In this document: positions 8,995 to 17,278 of the stretch, piece by piece | Layout: every line of letters begins with the position of its first letter | Numbering within the stretch: the first letter of the stretch is position 1 | Position numbers and translations under genes: made by a program | Source of the DNA: DATIUV01 sp049322755 | GTDB lineage: Bacteria > Pseudomonadota > Gammaproteobacteria > Burkholderiales > UBA6910 | Length of the DNA: 59,048 nucleotides | Direction: 5' to 3' | Assembly (NCBI GenBank): GCA_049322755.1 | Contig: JBMOQX010000049.1 | Span: 1 to 59,048 of the forward strand | Notes under the pieces: model-generated | What the model saw: the letters and a program-made list of their open reading frames with translations, nothing else | Databases searched by the model: none | What the model was told of the DNA's origin: nothing

Positions 8995-9251
8995 GTTTCA
9001 CCGCCGCGCTGCGCCGCCACGTGGAGGCGCCGCCGGCGCGCATCGACGGGAGCACGGTGCGCGAAGTGCTGGAGCGGTACTTCGCGGACCGCCCCCAGGT
9101 GCGGAGCTACGTTCTCGACGACCAGGGTGCCGTGCGCAAGCACGTGGCAATTTTCCTGAACCAGACACCGCTGCAGGACCGCGCCGCGCAGTCGGACCCG
9201 GTGCGCGAGAACGACGAGATCTACGTGATCCAGGCCCTTTCGGGAGGCTGA
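8982..9251 (+). CDS. MoaD/ThiS-family beta-grasp protein ending in GG
   Basis: This 89-residue ubiquitin-like protein starts with VSFTAALRRHVEAPPARIDG, continues VREVLERYFADRPQVRSYVLDD and ends in ENDEIYVIQALSGG. The C-terminal diglycine is the feature activated by E1-like enzymes in MoaD, ThiS and sulfur carriers. It lies one base before a BNR-repeat protein gene, so the two are co-translated. No molybdopterin or thiamine gene is nearby, so its acceptor is unknown. Its first bases overlap the VOC fragment. Confidence 0.85.
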   Translation: MARVSFTAALRRHVEAPPARIDGSTVREVLERYFADRPQVRSYVLDDQGAVRKHVAIFLNQTPLQDRAAQSDPVRENDEIYVIQALSGG

Positions 9252-9252
9252 C

Positions 9253-10359
9253 ATGAGCAATCGGTTGCTGGTGGGAACGCGCAAGGGACTGTTCCGCATC
9301 GAGCGGGACCGGCGCGGGCGTTGGGGCATCGCCGGGACGTGGTTCCTGGGCGATCCGGTGTCCATGGTGCTGGCGGAGCGCGGGGGCCGGCGCCTGCACG
9401 CGGCGCTGGACCTGGGCCATTTCGGCGTCAAGCTGCATCGCTCCGAGGACGGCGGCGAAACCTGGTCGGAGACGCCGGCGCCGGCGTATCCGCCCAAACC
9501 CGAAGGCCTGGAGGAAAAGGATCCGCTCTGGGGCAAGGAGGTGCCCTGGAGCACGCGGCTGATCTGGGCGCTGGAGGCCGGCGCGCCGGGCGAGCTGTGG
9601 TGCGGCACCATCCCCGGCGGCCTGTTCCGCTCCACCGACGGCGGCGACACCTGGAACCTGGTCCGCTCGCTGTGGGACGACCCGCGCCGCAAGCAATGGA
9701 TGGGCGGCGGCTACGACTTCGCCGGCATCCATTCGATCATTGTCGATCCGCGCGACGCGCGCCGGGTGACGATCGGCGTGTCCACCGGCGGCGTGTGGCG
9801 CACCGCCGATTCCGGCGCCGGCTGGGAGCTGATCGGCGCCGGGCTGCGCAACGCCTACATGCCGCCGGAAATGGCGAACGACCCGCTGCCGCAGGACGTG
9901 CACAAGATGGTGCAATGCCCGGCGCGTCCGGATCGGCTGTGGATGCAGCACCACAACGGCATCTTCGTGAGCGACGACGGCGGCGCCCACTGGAGCGAGC
10001 TGGAGAACACCGGCCCGTCCAGCTTCGGCTTCGCGGTGGCCGTGCATCCCGGCGATCCCGACACCGCTTGGTTCGTCCCGGCCACCAAGGACGAAAAGCG
10101 CTTTCCGGTGGACGCCCGCCTGGTGGTGACGCGCACCCGCGACGGCGGGCGCAGCTTCGAGGTGCTCAACCGCGGTCTGCCCGAGGAGCCCGCCTATGAC
10201 CTGGTGTATCGCCACTCCCTGGATGTCGCCGCCGACGGCGAGCGGCTCGCGTTCGGCAGCACCACCGGATCGCTCTGGGTGAGCGAAGACCGGGGCGATT
10301 CCTGGCAGAGCGTGAGCCGGCATCTGCCCCCGGTGGCCTGCGTGCGCTTCGAAGCCTAG
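9253..10359 (+). CDS. BNR/Asp-box repeat (sialidase-like propeller) protein
   Basis: This 368-residue protein has at least five Asp-box motifs (S/T-x-D-x-G-x-x-W): SEDGGETW, STDGGDTW, TADSGAGW, SDDGGAHW and SEDRGDSW. They mark blades of a beta-propeller as in sialidases and VPS10/YCF48-type proteins. There is no signal peptide, so a cytoplasmic location is expected, unlike secreted sialidases. The catalytic arginine triad of true sialidases could not be confirmed, and 'glycosyl hydrolase' should not be assumed. The partner is the adjacent MoaD-like gene. Confidence 0.88.
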   Translation: MSNRLLVGTRKGLFRIERDRRGRWGIAGTWFLGDPVSMVLAERGGRRLHAALDLGHFGVKLHRSEDGGETWSETPAPAYPPKPEGLEEKDPLWGKEVPWSTRLIWALEAGAPGELWCGTIPGGLFRSTDGGDTWNLVRSLWDDPRRKQWMGGGYDFAGIHSIIVDPRDARRVTIGVSTGGVWRTADSGAGWELIGAGLRNAYMPPEMANDPLPQDVHKMVQCPARPDRLWMQHHNGIFVSDDGGAHWSELENTGPSSFGFAVAVHPGDPDTAWFVPATKDEKRFPVDARLVVTRTRDGGRSFEVLNRGLPEEPAYDLVYRHSLDVAADGERLAFGSTTGSLWVSEDRGDSWQSVSRHLPPVACVRFEA

Positions 10360-10603
10360 AACCTGTCCCGAATTGCCCTCCCCCTCGCGCCGCCGCGTTG
10401 CGCAGCCGCAGCGCGATCGGGCGCGCCGTGCGTCGTGGGCTACGGGAACGCCGAATGGGACGACGTCGCCACCGATACCTGAAGGACTGAAGGACGCACG
10501 GGCGCTGGACCGCATGAGCCTTGTCGCGGCGCCCGCTGACGATTTAACCTCAAGGGTAACGGCGGGCACCTCCCGCGTTCTCTCACTTTGCCACCGGGCC
10601 GCC

Positions 10604-11353
10604 ATGATCTTTCGCCAACTGTTCGAGCCGCTGTCCAGCACCTACACCTATCTCCTCGGCTGCGAGGAGACCGGCCTGGCCGTGCTGGTGGATCCCGTAT
10701 ACCCGACCTGGGAGCGGGACCTGGCGGCCGTCAACGCACTGGGCCTGAAACTGGCATTCACCGTGGAGACCCATGTCCATGCCGATCACATCACCTCCGC
10801 GCTGCGGCTGCAGCGGGAAACCGGCAGCCGGATCGCCTGCCCGGCGCCGGACCGGCTGCCCTGCGCCGACGTGGGGCTGGAGGACGGCAAGCCGTTCCAG
10901 GTGGGGAGCATCGCGCTGCAGCCGCTGCACACGCCGGGCCACACCGACAACCATTTCGCGTACCGGCTCGACGACCGGGTGCTGACCGGCGATGCGCTGC
11001 TGATCGACGGCTGCGGCCGCACCGATTTCCAGAACGGCGACGCCGCCGCGCTCTACCGCAGCATCCACGGGAAGCTGTTCACGCTGCCCGACGAGTGCCT
11101 GGTCTATCCGGCCCACGACTACAACGGCCGCCGGGTCTCCAGCATCGCCCAGGAGCGAAGCCGCAACCCGCGCCTGGGCGGCGGGCGCACCCTGGACGAG
11201 TTCGTTGCCATCATGGACGGGCTCAACCTCGCCTACCCGACGTTCATCGAGTTCGCCGTGCCGGGCAATCGCGCCTGCGGCGTCTGCCCGGACGACCTGC
11301 CCGAGCGGCTGCGGGAGTACTGCGCCCGCATGGGCACGAGCCGGCAGGGCTAG
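10604..11353 (+). CDS. MBL-fold hydrolase, ETHE1-like persulfide dioxygenase
   Basis: This 249-residue metallo-beta-lactamase-fold protein has the metal motif HVHADH (His57, His59, Asp61, His62), then HTPGHTDNHFAY, LTGDALLIDGCGRTDFQNG and YPAHDYNGR. The combination DGCGRTDFQ and PAHDY is typical of ETHE1-type persulfide dioxygenases, which oxidise glutathione persulfide to sulfite with one iron. Lactamase or glyoxalase II activity is less likely. The start is the ATG at 10604, where family sequence (MIFRQLFEPLSSTYTYLLG) begins. Confidence 0.9.
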   Translation: MIFRQLFEPLSSTYTYLLGCEETGLAVLVDPVYPTWERDLAAVNALGLKLAFTVETHVHADHITSALRLQRETGSRIACPAPDRLPCADVGLEDGKPFQVGSIALQPLHTPGHTDNHFAYRLDDRVLTGDALLIDGCGRTDFQNGDAAALYRSIHGKLFTLPDECLVYPAHDYNGRRVSSIAQERSRNPRLGGGRTLDEFVAIMDGLNLAYPTFIEFAVPGNRACGVCPDDLPERLREYCARMGTSRQG

Positions 11354-11456
11354 GGGCGATGGCGGCAACCGCCAAGGCGGCCGGCGACGACGCGCCGGAC
11401 GGCGATGCGCCAACCTGAGCGTCGCGCGGCGGCGCACACCGTCTGAGTCCGCGCCC

Positions 11457-12287
11457 ATGGCCGCCGCCTTCCCCGCCCGCCTGCACGTGCTGCTCGCCCG
11501 CGACGCGCCCACCGCGGTGGTGATCCGGCGCGGGCCCGCGCGCCACGTGGCGGTGATCGGCTGGGACCGCGAGCACGACCGCTTCCGCGTCGGCCAGTGG
11601 CTCTACGGGCGCATCTACGAGCGGCGCTGCGATCTCTCGCCCGACGGCCGTCATCTCATCTACTTCGCCATGAACGGACGCTGGAGTTCGCGCGTGAAGG
11701 GATCGTGGACGGCGATCTCCCGGGCGCCTTACCTCAAGGCGCTGGCGCTGTGGGCCAAGGGCGACTGCTGGCAGGGCGGCGGCCTGTTCCTTGGGCCGAA
11801 GAAATACTGGATCAACGGCGGCGGCGCGCACGAGCTGCTGCACGACGAATCCCGGCTGCAGGCATCGCTGGACTCACCATGGCACGAAGGCTACGGCGGC
11901 GAGTGCCCGGGCGTGTACTACATCCGGCTGCAGCGCGATGGCTGGGCGATGCAACACACCGCGCCCGACGGCGCAGACGGCCGGGTGACGCGCTTCGAGA
12001 AGCGCGTCAACGACCACTGGCGGCTGCGCAAGCTGGCGTTCGCGACGCTGTTTCGCCCCGAGGGGCGCGGCTGCTACTTCGACCGTCACCAGCTGCGCAA
12101 CGCCCGCACCGGCGAGACGGTGGACCTCCCCGCCTGGGAATGGGCCGAGGTGGACCGCGGCCGCATCGTCTGGGCCGAGGCCGGCGTGCTGTTTGCCGCC
12201 CGCGTCGAGCGCCGCGGCCTGGGCGCGGCGCTCGCCCTGCACGATTTCAACGGCCTTGCGTTCGAGCGGCTGGAAGCGCCGTACTGA
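11457..12287 (+). CDS. Conserved hypothetical protein
   Basis: The protein has 276 residues, many aromatic (IYFAMNGRWSSRVKGSWTAISRAPYLKALALWAKGDCW, GGECPGVYYIRLQRDGW). No signal peptide or membrane segment is visible. The sequence looks like a beta-rich soluble protein with repeated short strands. I do not recognise a named domain. It is followed after 14 bp by the YkvA-like gene, and the two could be co-transcribed. Confidence 0.75.
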   Translation: MAAAFPARLHVLLARDAPTAVVIRRGPARHVAVIGWDREHDRFRVGQWLYGRIYERRCDLSPDGRHLIYFAMNGRWSSRVKGSWTAISRAPYLKALALWAKGDCWQGGGLFLGPKKYWINGGGAHELLHDESRLQASLDSPWHEGYGGECPGVYYIRLQRDGWAMQHTAPDGADGRVTRFEKRVNDHWRLRKLAFATLFRPEGRGCYFDRHQLRNARTGETVDLPAWEWAEVDRGRIVWAEAGVLFAARVERRGLGAALALHDFNGLAFERLEAPY

Positions 12288-12301
12288 AAGGCGGCGGCGA
12301 T

Positions 12302-12685
12302 ATGGGCGTTCTCGAGGCCATGCGCGCCGCGGCGGCACGGATCAAGCGCGACGTGCTGACGGTGTACTTCGCGGCCCGCGATCCCCGCACGCCACTGCCG
12401 GTGCGCGTGCTGGCGCTGGCGGTGGCCGCGTACGCCCTGAGCCCCATCGACCTGATTCCCGATTTCGTCCCGGTGCTGGGCTACTTGGACGACCTGATCC
12501 TGGTTCCCCTCGGCATTCTCGCCATCGTGCGGCTCCTACCGCCCGAGGTGCTCGCGGATGCGCGGGAGCAGGCCGCCGCCGCGGCGGGACGCCCGCGCAG
12601 CACGGCGGCCGCGGTGGCCATCGTCGCGCTGTGGCTGCTCGGCGCGGCGCTGCTCGGCCACTGGTTGCTCGCGAATCGGGCCTGA
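12302..12685 (+). CDS. YkvA-family (DUF1232) membrane protein
   Basis: This 127-residue protein carries the DUF1232 core (about residues 34-70: RVLALAVAAYALSPIDLIPDF, VPVLGYLDDLILVPLGI), with the invariant SPIDLIPDFIP-like signature. A further hydrophobic helix lies at the C terminus (VAIVALWLLGAALLGHWLL). The family is widespread, membrane-associated and of unknown function. Confidence 0.9.
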   Translation: MGVLEAMRAAAARIKRDVLTVYFAARDPRTPLPVRVLALAVAAYALSPIDLIPDFVPVLGYLDDLILVPLGILAIVRLLPPEVLADAREQAAAAAGRPRSTAAAVAIVALWLLGAALLGHWLLANRA

Positions 12686-12854
12686 TCCGGCCCGCCGCGC
12701 CGCGGGGCGGCGGCATCGCCAGTCCGGCCGCGGCCACGGCGGGCGCTGCCGTCGGGCGTGGGGAACGTGGTATCTTTTGCCATCCACTCCCACCGTATCG
12801 GGCCCGGCCGGGCATCGGCAGCCGAGCGCCTGCAACCACAGGACACCAGCGAAC

Positions 12855-13142
12855 GTGAGCGACAACCCCCTGGACCAGCAGTTTTTCGACATCGCCGACG
12901 CCTTCATCCGTGTCGCCAACGAGCACTCGCGCACGGTCGCGCACGGCAAGGTGAGCGCCGCCATGGCGTACGCGGCGGCGCGCTTCAACGCGTTCGTGCT
13001 GGCTTCCGCGCGGGAGACGCCGGAGGCGCTGCGCGGCGACGAGGCCAGGGCGCTGGACTATTTCAGCGGCCAGTACCGCAGCATGCTGAAGGAACACCTG
13101 GCGGACTACGCGAAGAACTACGACCGCTACCTGAAGAAATGA
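12855..13142 (+). CDS. DUF3144 family protein
   Basis: This 95-residue protein starts at GTG 12855 and matches the DUF3144 pattern: DQQFFDIADAFIRVANEHS, VSAAMAYAAARFNAFV, FSGQYRSMLKEHLADYAKNYD. The family is small, helical and mostly proteobacterial, and no function is established. Confidence 0.85.
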   Translation: MSDNPLDQQFFDIADAFIRVANEHSRTVAHGKVSAAMAYAAARFNAFVLASARETPEALRGDEARALDYFSGQYRSMLKEHLADYAKNYDRYLKK

Positions 13143-13188
13143 CGGGCCCTGGGCCGCGGCGCCGGAGACCCTGCAGGAGGAACGCCCT

Positions 13189-13566
13189 GTGGCGGAGGAC
13201 ACGGTAAAGACCGCCATCGAGGAGTACATCGCGGCGCTGCCGGAGCCGCGGCGGGACCGGGCGCGCTCGCTGCACAACCTGATCGTGCGGCTTTATCCCC
13301 ATGCCAAGGTGACCCTGCGCCAGAAGATGCCGACCTACACCATCGGGCCCAACACCATCGCCTGGGGAAATCAGAAAGCCCACCTCTCCGTGTACACGAG
13401 CGCCGCGGACCGCCTTGCGGCATTCCGCGCCCGCTATCCCCGGGTGCCCGCCGGCGAGGGCTGTCTCAATTTCCGCGACCGGGACCCGTTCCCGCTGGAG
13501 GCGCTGGAAAGCGTGGTGCATGCCGCGCTGGCACCGGCGTCCGCCAAGCTGCCGCGGCGCCCCTGA
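13189..13566 (+). CDS. DUF1801 domain protein
   Basis: This 125-residue protein has the DUF1801 layout: an N-terminal helix IEEYIAALPEPRRDRARSLHNLI, then KVTLRQKMPTYTIGPNTIAWGNQKAHLSVY and a glycine-containing C-terminal half ending in helix PLEALESVVHAAL. The fold is related to frataxin and the function is unknown. The start is GTG 13189 after a good AGGAGG site. The acetyltransferase gene follows with a one-base gap. Confidence 0.87.
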   Translation: MAEDTVKTAIEEYIAALPEPRRDRARSLHNLIVRLYPHAKVTLRQKMPTYTIGPNTIAWGNQKAHLSVYTSAADRLAAFRARYPRVPAGEGCLNFRDRDPFPLEALESVVHAALAPASAKLPRRP

Positions 13567-13567
13567 C

Positions 13568-14155
13568 GTGGACCCCGTCACGCTGGAGGGTTCCGCCGTG
13601 TTGCTGGAGCCGCTCCGACTGGAAGACGTGCCGGCGCTGAACGAAGCCGCCGCCGACGGCGAGCTGTGGAAGCTCACGGTGACGACGGTGCCCTCCGCCG
13701 ACGGCATGGCGGCCTGGGTCGAGGCCGCCCTCGCCGCCCAGGCCGCCGGCCACGAACTGCCGTTCACCATCCGCGACGCCGCCCGCACCCGGGTCCTCGG
13801 CAGCACCCGCTATCGCGCCATCTCCACCGCCCACAAGCGCCTGGAGATCGGCAACACCTGGCTGCGCGCCTCGGCGCAGCGCACCGCCGCCAACACCGAG
13901 TGCAAGCTGCTGCTGCTCGCGCACGCCTTCGACGTGCTGGGCTGCAACCGCGTCGAATTCGTCACCGACGTGCTCAACGACGCGTCGCGGGCGGCGATCC
14001 TGCGCCTGGGCGCCACCGAGGAAGGCATCCTGCGCAGCCACATGGTGATGCCGGACGGCCGGGAGCGGGACTCGGTGATCTACAGCCTGGTGTGGGAAGA
14101 CTGGCCGGCGGCGAAGGCGCAGTTGCAGGCGCGGCTGGCGCGGGACCATGCCTGA
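13568..14155 (+). CDS. GNAT acetyltransferase, RimJ/RimL-like
   Basis: This 195-residue protein begins LEGSAVLLEPLRLEDVPAL and contains the acetyl-CoA region (GNTWLRASAQRTAANTECKLLLLAHAF) and the C-terminal RVEFVTDVLNDASRAAILRLGATEEGILR typical of RimJ/RimL-type N-acetyltransferases. The usual Q/RxxGxG/A loop is altered to SAQRTAANTE, as in many members of this subgroup. The substrate is unknown. The GTG at 13568 is taken as the start. Confidence 0.88.
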   Translation: MDPVTLEGSAVLLEPLRLEDVPALNEAAADGELWKLTVTTVPSADGMAAWVEAALAAQAAGHELPFTIRDAARTRVLGSTRYRAISTAHKRLEIGNTWLRASAQRTAANTECKLLLLAHAFDVLGCNRVEFVTDVLNDASRAAILRLGATEEGILRSHMVMPDGRERDSVIYSLVWEDWPAAKAQLQARLARDHA

Positions 14156-14318
14156 GGCGCGGCCGCGCCTGCGCGTGCGGCGGGTCTACGACGCGCCGGC
14201 GCGCGGCGACGGCCGGCGCATCCTGGTGGACCGGCTCTGGCCGCGCGGGCTCACGAAGGAAACCGCGCTCAACAACGCCGTCGCGCTGAAGGAATACCTG
14301 GAGTCGCGGCGCGGCTAG
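14148..14318 (+). pseudogene. DUF488 protein with in-frame internal deletion
   Basis: The 56-residue product joins the family N terminus (RVRRVYDAPARGDGRRILVD, then RLWPRGLTKE) directly to the family C terminus (ALNNAVALKEYLESRRG). Full-length members have about 115-120 residues, so roughly half of the protein is missing, with the frame kept. It overlaps the acetyltransferase gene by 8 bp. It is almost certainly not functional as a DUF488 protein. Confidence 0.78.
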
Positions 14319-14400
14319 GTGGGCCGGGGCGGATCTGCGGTAGAATCCGGCCCGCTGCGCCGGTTCGCGCCGGGAACGGCGCCTCCCAAGGACTCTTCCC

Positions 14401-14991
14401 CTGACGCTCGAAGCCTTTCTCGTTTCCACCTCGGTTGTGGCGCTGGCCGAGATGGGCGACAAGACCCAGCTGCTGTCGTTCGTGCTCGCCGCCCGGCTCC
14501 AGCGCAAGCTGCCGATCGCACTGGGCATCCTGGCGGCGACGCTGGCCAATCACGCTCTCGCCGGCTGGGTCGGCGCCTGGCTCGCCAGCCTGGTGACGCC
14601 CGCGACGCTGAAATGGATCGTGGCGATCTCCTTCTTCGCCTTCGGCGCCTGGGCGCTGAAACCCGACAAGCTGGACGACGGCACGCAGCTCAGGGCCGCC
14701 GGCGTGTTCGTCACCACGCTGATCGCGTTCTTCCTGGTGGAGATGGGCGACAAGACGCAGCTCGCCACCGTGGCGCTGGCGGCGCGCTACGACAGCCTGG
14801 TGCAGGTGGTGCTGGGCACGACGCTGGGCATGATGATCGCCAACGTGCCGGCGGTGTGGCTGGGCGAAGCGCTGTGCCGGCGCGTGAACATGCAGGCGAT
14901 GCGCGGGGCGGCGGCGGCGCTGTTCGTGCTGCTGGGCGTTCTCACCCTCGTGGCGGGCGACGGCATCAGCGTCGGAGCGCCGGCGAAGTAG
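14401..14991 (+). CDS. GDT1/TMEM165-family cation transporter
   Basis: This membrane protein of about 196 residues has the duplicated family motif E-x-GDKTQ: ALAEMGDKTQLLSFVLAARL and LVEMGDKTQLATVALAARY, each in a three-helix half. Members exchange Mn2+ or Ca2+ for protons and bacterial MneA-type proteins export manganese. The N-terminal similarity begins at LEAFLVSTSVVALAEMG, which favours a CTG start at 14401 preceded by AAGGA, rather than the GTG at 14437. No yybP-ykoY riboswitch was recognised upstream. Confidence 0.88.
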   Translation: MTLEAFLVSTSVVALAEMGDKTQLLSFVLAARLQRKLPIALGILAATLANHALAGWVGAWLASLVTPATLKWIVAISFFAFGAWALKPDKLDDGTQLRAAGVFVTTLIAFFLVEMGDKTQLATVALAARYDSLVQVVLGTTLGMMIANVPAVWLGEALCRRVNMQAMRGAAAALFVLLGVLTLVAGDGISVGAPAK

Positions 14992-15072
14992 CTGCATCGC
15001 GCGGTCCCGTAGTGCGCGGGGACGTGGCGTTCTAGAATGCTGGCTGCACCCTCCGCGGGGCGTGCCCCGACC

Positions 15073-15573
15073 ATGTTCCGATCCATTGCCATCCGCCGGG
15101 CGGAATCGGCCGCCGATTTTGCCCTCGCCCGCCAGCTGTTCCGCGAGTACGCGCAGGCGCTGGGCGTCGATCTTTGCTTCCAGGGCTTCGATGCCGAGCT
15201 GCAGGCGCTGGAGTCGATGTACGGCCCGCCCGCCGGCTGTCTGCTGCTGGCGGGCGACGCGGCGGGCTGCGTCGCGGTGCGCGACCTCGGCGACGGCGTC
15301 TGCGAAATGAAGCGGCTGTACGTGCGTCCCGCCGGCCGCGGCAGCGGGCTCGGGCGCGCGCTGGCGGAACAGGCGCTGGCGTTTGCGCGCACCGCCGGCT
15401 ACCGCCGCGTGGTGCTGGACACGCTCCCGGACATGGCGGTGGCGCAAGGGCTGTACCGCGACCTGGGATTCAGCGCGGGTCCGGCGTACTACTCCAACCC
15501 GCTGCCTGGCGTCATCTACCTGACCCTGAATCTGGACTCGATCCGCATTGAACCGCGGCACGGGTCGCGCTAG
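15073..15573 (+). CDS. GNAT acetyltransferase
   Basis: The protein has 166 residues. The GNAT core is clear: EMKRLYVRPAGRGSGLGRALAEQALAFARTAGYRRVVLDTL, including the acetyl-CoA loop RGSGLG, followed by MAVAQGLYRDLGFSAGPAYYSNPLPGVIYL. It is a stand-alone acetyltransferase; the substrate cannot be predicted. Confidence 0.9.
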   Translation: MFRSIAIRRAESAADFALARQLFREYAQALGVDLCFQGFDAELQALESMYGPPAGCLLLAGDAAGCVAVRDLGDGVCEMKRLYVRPAGRGSGLGRALAEQALAFARTAGYRRVVLDTLPDMAVAQGLYRDLGFSAGPAYYSNPLPGVIYLTLNLDSIRIEPRHGSR

Positions 15574-15611
15574 AGTCGAGCGCTCCAGCCGACCCTGTCC
15601 CGGAAGGTCCG

Positions 15612-16001
15612 ATGACCCAGCGCCCCGTCTCCCGCTGCCACCGCACCGCCCTGCCCTGCGCTGCAGCGGCGCTCGCCGCCGGCTGCGCGACCCCGGCGCA
15701 GCCGCCCCCATCCGCGCTGCGGACGCTCACGGCCTTCGCCTACGACTGCGACGACGGCCCGTGCATCGTCGCCCGGCACCGCACCGGGACCGACGACGTC
15801 TGGCTGTTCCCGGCCGGGATCGGCAAACCGCTGCCGCAGGTCCGCGCCGCCCCGGGCGCGAAGTACTCGGACGGCGGCGTCACTTTCTGGTCCAAGGGCC
15901 GCGAGTGCCAGGACACGATGAGCGGCGAGCGCTTCCCCACCGCCGTCACCGTGCACCTCAACCGCGACGTGCTGCGCCGCTGCGGCACGGCGCTGCACTG
16001 A
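15612..16001 (+). CDS. Putative lipoprotein, MliC-like
   Basis: The 129-residue protein has a lipobox (LAAGC, cysteine at about residue 25). The mature part has a cysteine near FAYDCDDGPCIVARHR and a second half YSDGGVTFWSKGRECQ that resembles the MliC fold (periplasmic inhibitor of C-type lysozyme), where a Y-x-DG...FW-x-KG pattern is usual. The match is partial, so the lysozyme-inhibitor role is a suggestion only. Confidence 0.6.
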   Translation: MTQRPVSRCHRTALPCAAAALAAGCATPAQPPPSALRTLTAFAYDCDDGPCIVARHRTGTDDVWLFPAGIGKPLPQVRAAPGAKYSDGGVTFWSKGRECQDTMSGERFPTAVTVHLNRDVLRRCGTALH

Positions 16002-16016
16002 CGACGGCGCCGGCGG

Positions 16017-16466
16017 ATGCGCCACCATTACGGCAGCTGGCTGCGGCGGCTGGTCTCCGGCGGGGTGACACTGCTGCCACTGGAGGCGGCGCTGATGGAG
16101 GGGTTCGTCGCCGGCGTGCCGCAGGAGATCGGCGAGCCGCTGGCGGCGCAACTCGGGGCCGTCAACCTGGTCCGGCGCGGCCGGGGCGGCACGGCGCTGC
16201 GCTTCTATCGCATGCGCGGCCTGCGGCCCGACCGGTCGGGCCTGCCACCGCTGCCGGTGAAAGCCGGCGAGGTCAAGCTGATGTCGGTGGACTTCGGCGT
16301 CCCCGGTGACGAGCGCACGCTGCACGCCGCCTTCTGGGCGGCGGACCGGCAGTTCTTCAGGGTCAGTTTCAGCGACGACGTGCGCGCGTTCGGCGGCGCG
16401 GTGCCGCGGGTGACGGGCGTGGAACAGTCGTGGCGGTCCAGCATCGTGCGCACGCGCGAGGCATGA
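16017..16466 (+). CDS. Hypothetical protein
   Basis: The protein has 149 residues and no recognised domain. It is arginine-rich in the first half and ends in a beta-rich segment (LHAAFWAADRQFFRVSFSDDVRAF). No signal peptide or membrane helix is evident. It is 15 bp after the lipoprotein gene and on the same strand. Confidence 0.5.
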   Translation: MRHHYGSWLRRLVSGGVTLLPLEAALMEGFVAGVPQEIGEPLAAQLGAVNLVRRGRGGTALRFYRMRGLRPDRSGLPPLPVKAGEVKLMSVDFGVPGDERTLHAAFWAADRQFFRVSFSDDVRAFGGAVPRVTGVEQSWRSSIVRTREA

Positions 16467-16516
16467 GGCCCCGCCGGGATCAACCCTGAGCCGGCCGGCG
16501 GGCCGGCAACGACACG

Positions 16517-17278
16517 ATGCGCCTGTTCGACGCCCACTTCCACCTCATCGACCCGCGCTTCCCGCTGGTGGCCAACGACGGCTACCTGCCGCCGCCGTTC
16601 ACGGCCGCCGACTACCGCGCCCGCATGGCCGGCGTCGAGCTGGCGGGCGGCGCCGTGGTGTCGGGCTCGTTCCAGGCGTTCGACCAGACCTGGCTGCGCG
16701 CGGCGCTGGCGGAGCTGGGCCCGGGTTTCGTCGGCGTGACGCAACTCCCGGACGCCGCCACGGACGACGAGATCCTGGCGCTCGACCAGGCCGGTGTGCG
16801 CGCGGTGCGCTTCAACGTGCGCCGCTGCGGATCGGAGTCGCTCGCCGAGCTGGAATCGTTCGCGAAGCGCGTGCACGGGCTGGCGCTCTGGCATGTTGAG
16901 ATCTACATCGACTCGCGGGCGCTGCCGGAGCTGGAGGCGACGCTCCTGCGCCTCCCGGCGGTCAGCGTCGACCACCTGGGCCTGTCGCGGGATGGCTTCC
17001 CGGCGTTGCTGCGCCTCGCCGAGCGCGGCGTGCGGGTGAAGGCCACCGGATTCTCGCGCGGCGATCTGGACGTGCCGCGGGCGCTGCGCGACCTGGCCGC
17101 CGCCAACCCCGACGCGCTGATGTTCGGCACCGACCTCCCTTCCACCCGCGCCCCGCGCCCCTACGGCGACGAGGACCTGCGGATCGTGCTCGACGCGCTG
17201 GAGCCGGCACTGGCGGCGAAGGCGCTGCTCACCAACGCGCTGGCGTTCTACCGCGCGGGCGGGACGTTGAGCGCATGA
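16517..17278 (+). CDS. Amidohydrolase (TIM-barrel metal-dependent hydrolase)
   Basis: This 253-residue protein begins MRLFDAHFHLIDPRFP, the DxHxH-type metal motif of the amidohydrolase-2 family. It contains VSVDHLGLSRDG with a conserved His, and LMFGTDLPSTRAP, where Asp is the last metal ligand. Related enzymes hydrolyse lactones or decarboxylate aromatic acids. The substrate is unknown. It overlaps the following transporter gene by four bases (ATGA). Confidence 0.88.
   Translation: MRLFDAHFHLIDPRFPLVANDGYLPPPFTAADYRARMAGVELAGGAVVSGSFQAFDQTWLRAALAELGPGFVGVTQLPDAATDDEILALDQAGVRAVRFNVRRCGSESLAELESFAKRVHGLALWHVEIYIDSRALPELEATLLRLPAVSVDHLGLSRDGFPALLRLAERGVRVKATGFSRGDLDVPRALRDLAAANPDALMFGTDLPSTRAPRPYGDEDLRIVLDALEPALAAKALLTNALAFYRAGGTLSA

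Noticed and set aside
9253..10359. A true sialidase
   Set aside because: Asp-boxes are present but also occur in many non-enzymatic propellers; the catalytic Arg triad and a signal peptide could not be seen.
10360..10603. A gene in the gap before the MBL-fold gene
   Set aside because: A short frame ending VVGYGNAEWDDVATDT exists, but there is no start codon with a ribosome binding site and no recognised family.
14320..14400. yybP-ykoY manganese riboswitch before the GDT1-type gene
   Set aside because: The conserved loop sequences of that riboswitch were not recognised in the short upstream region.
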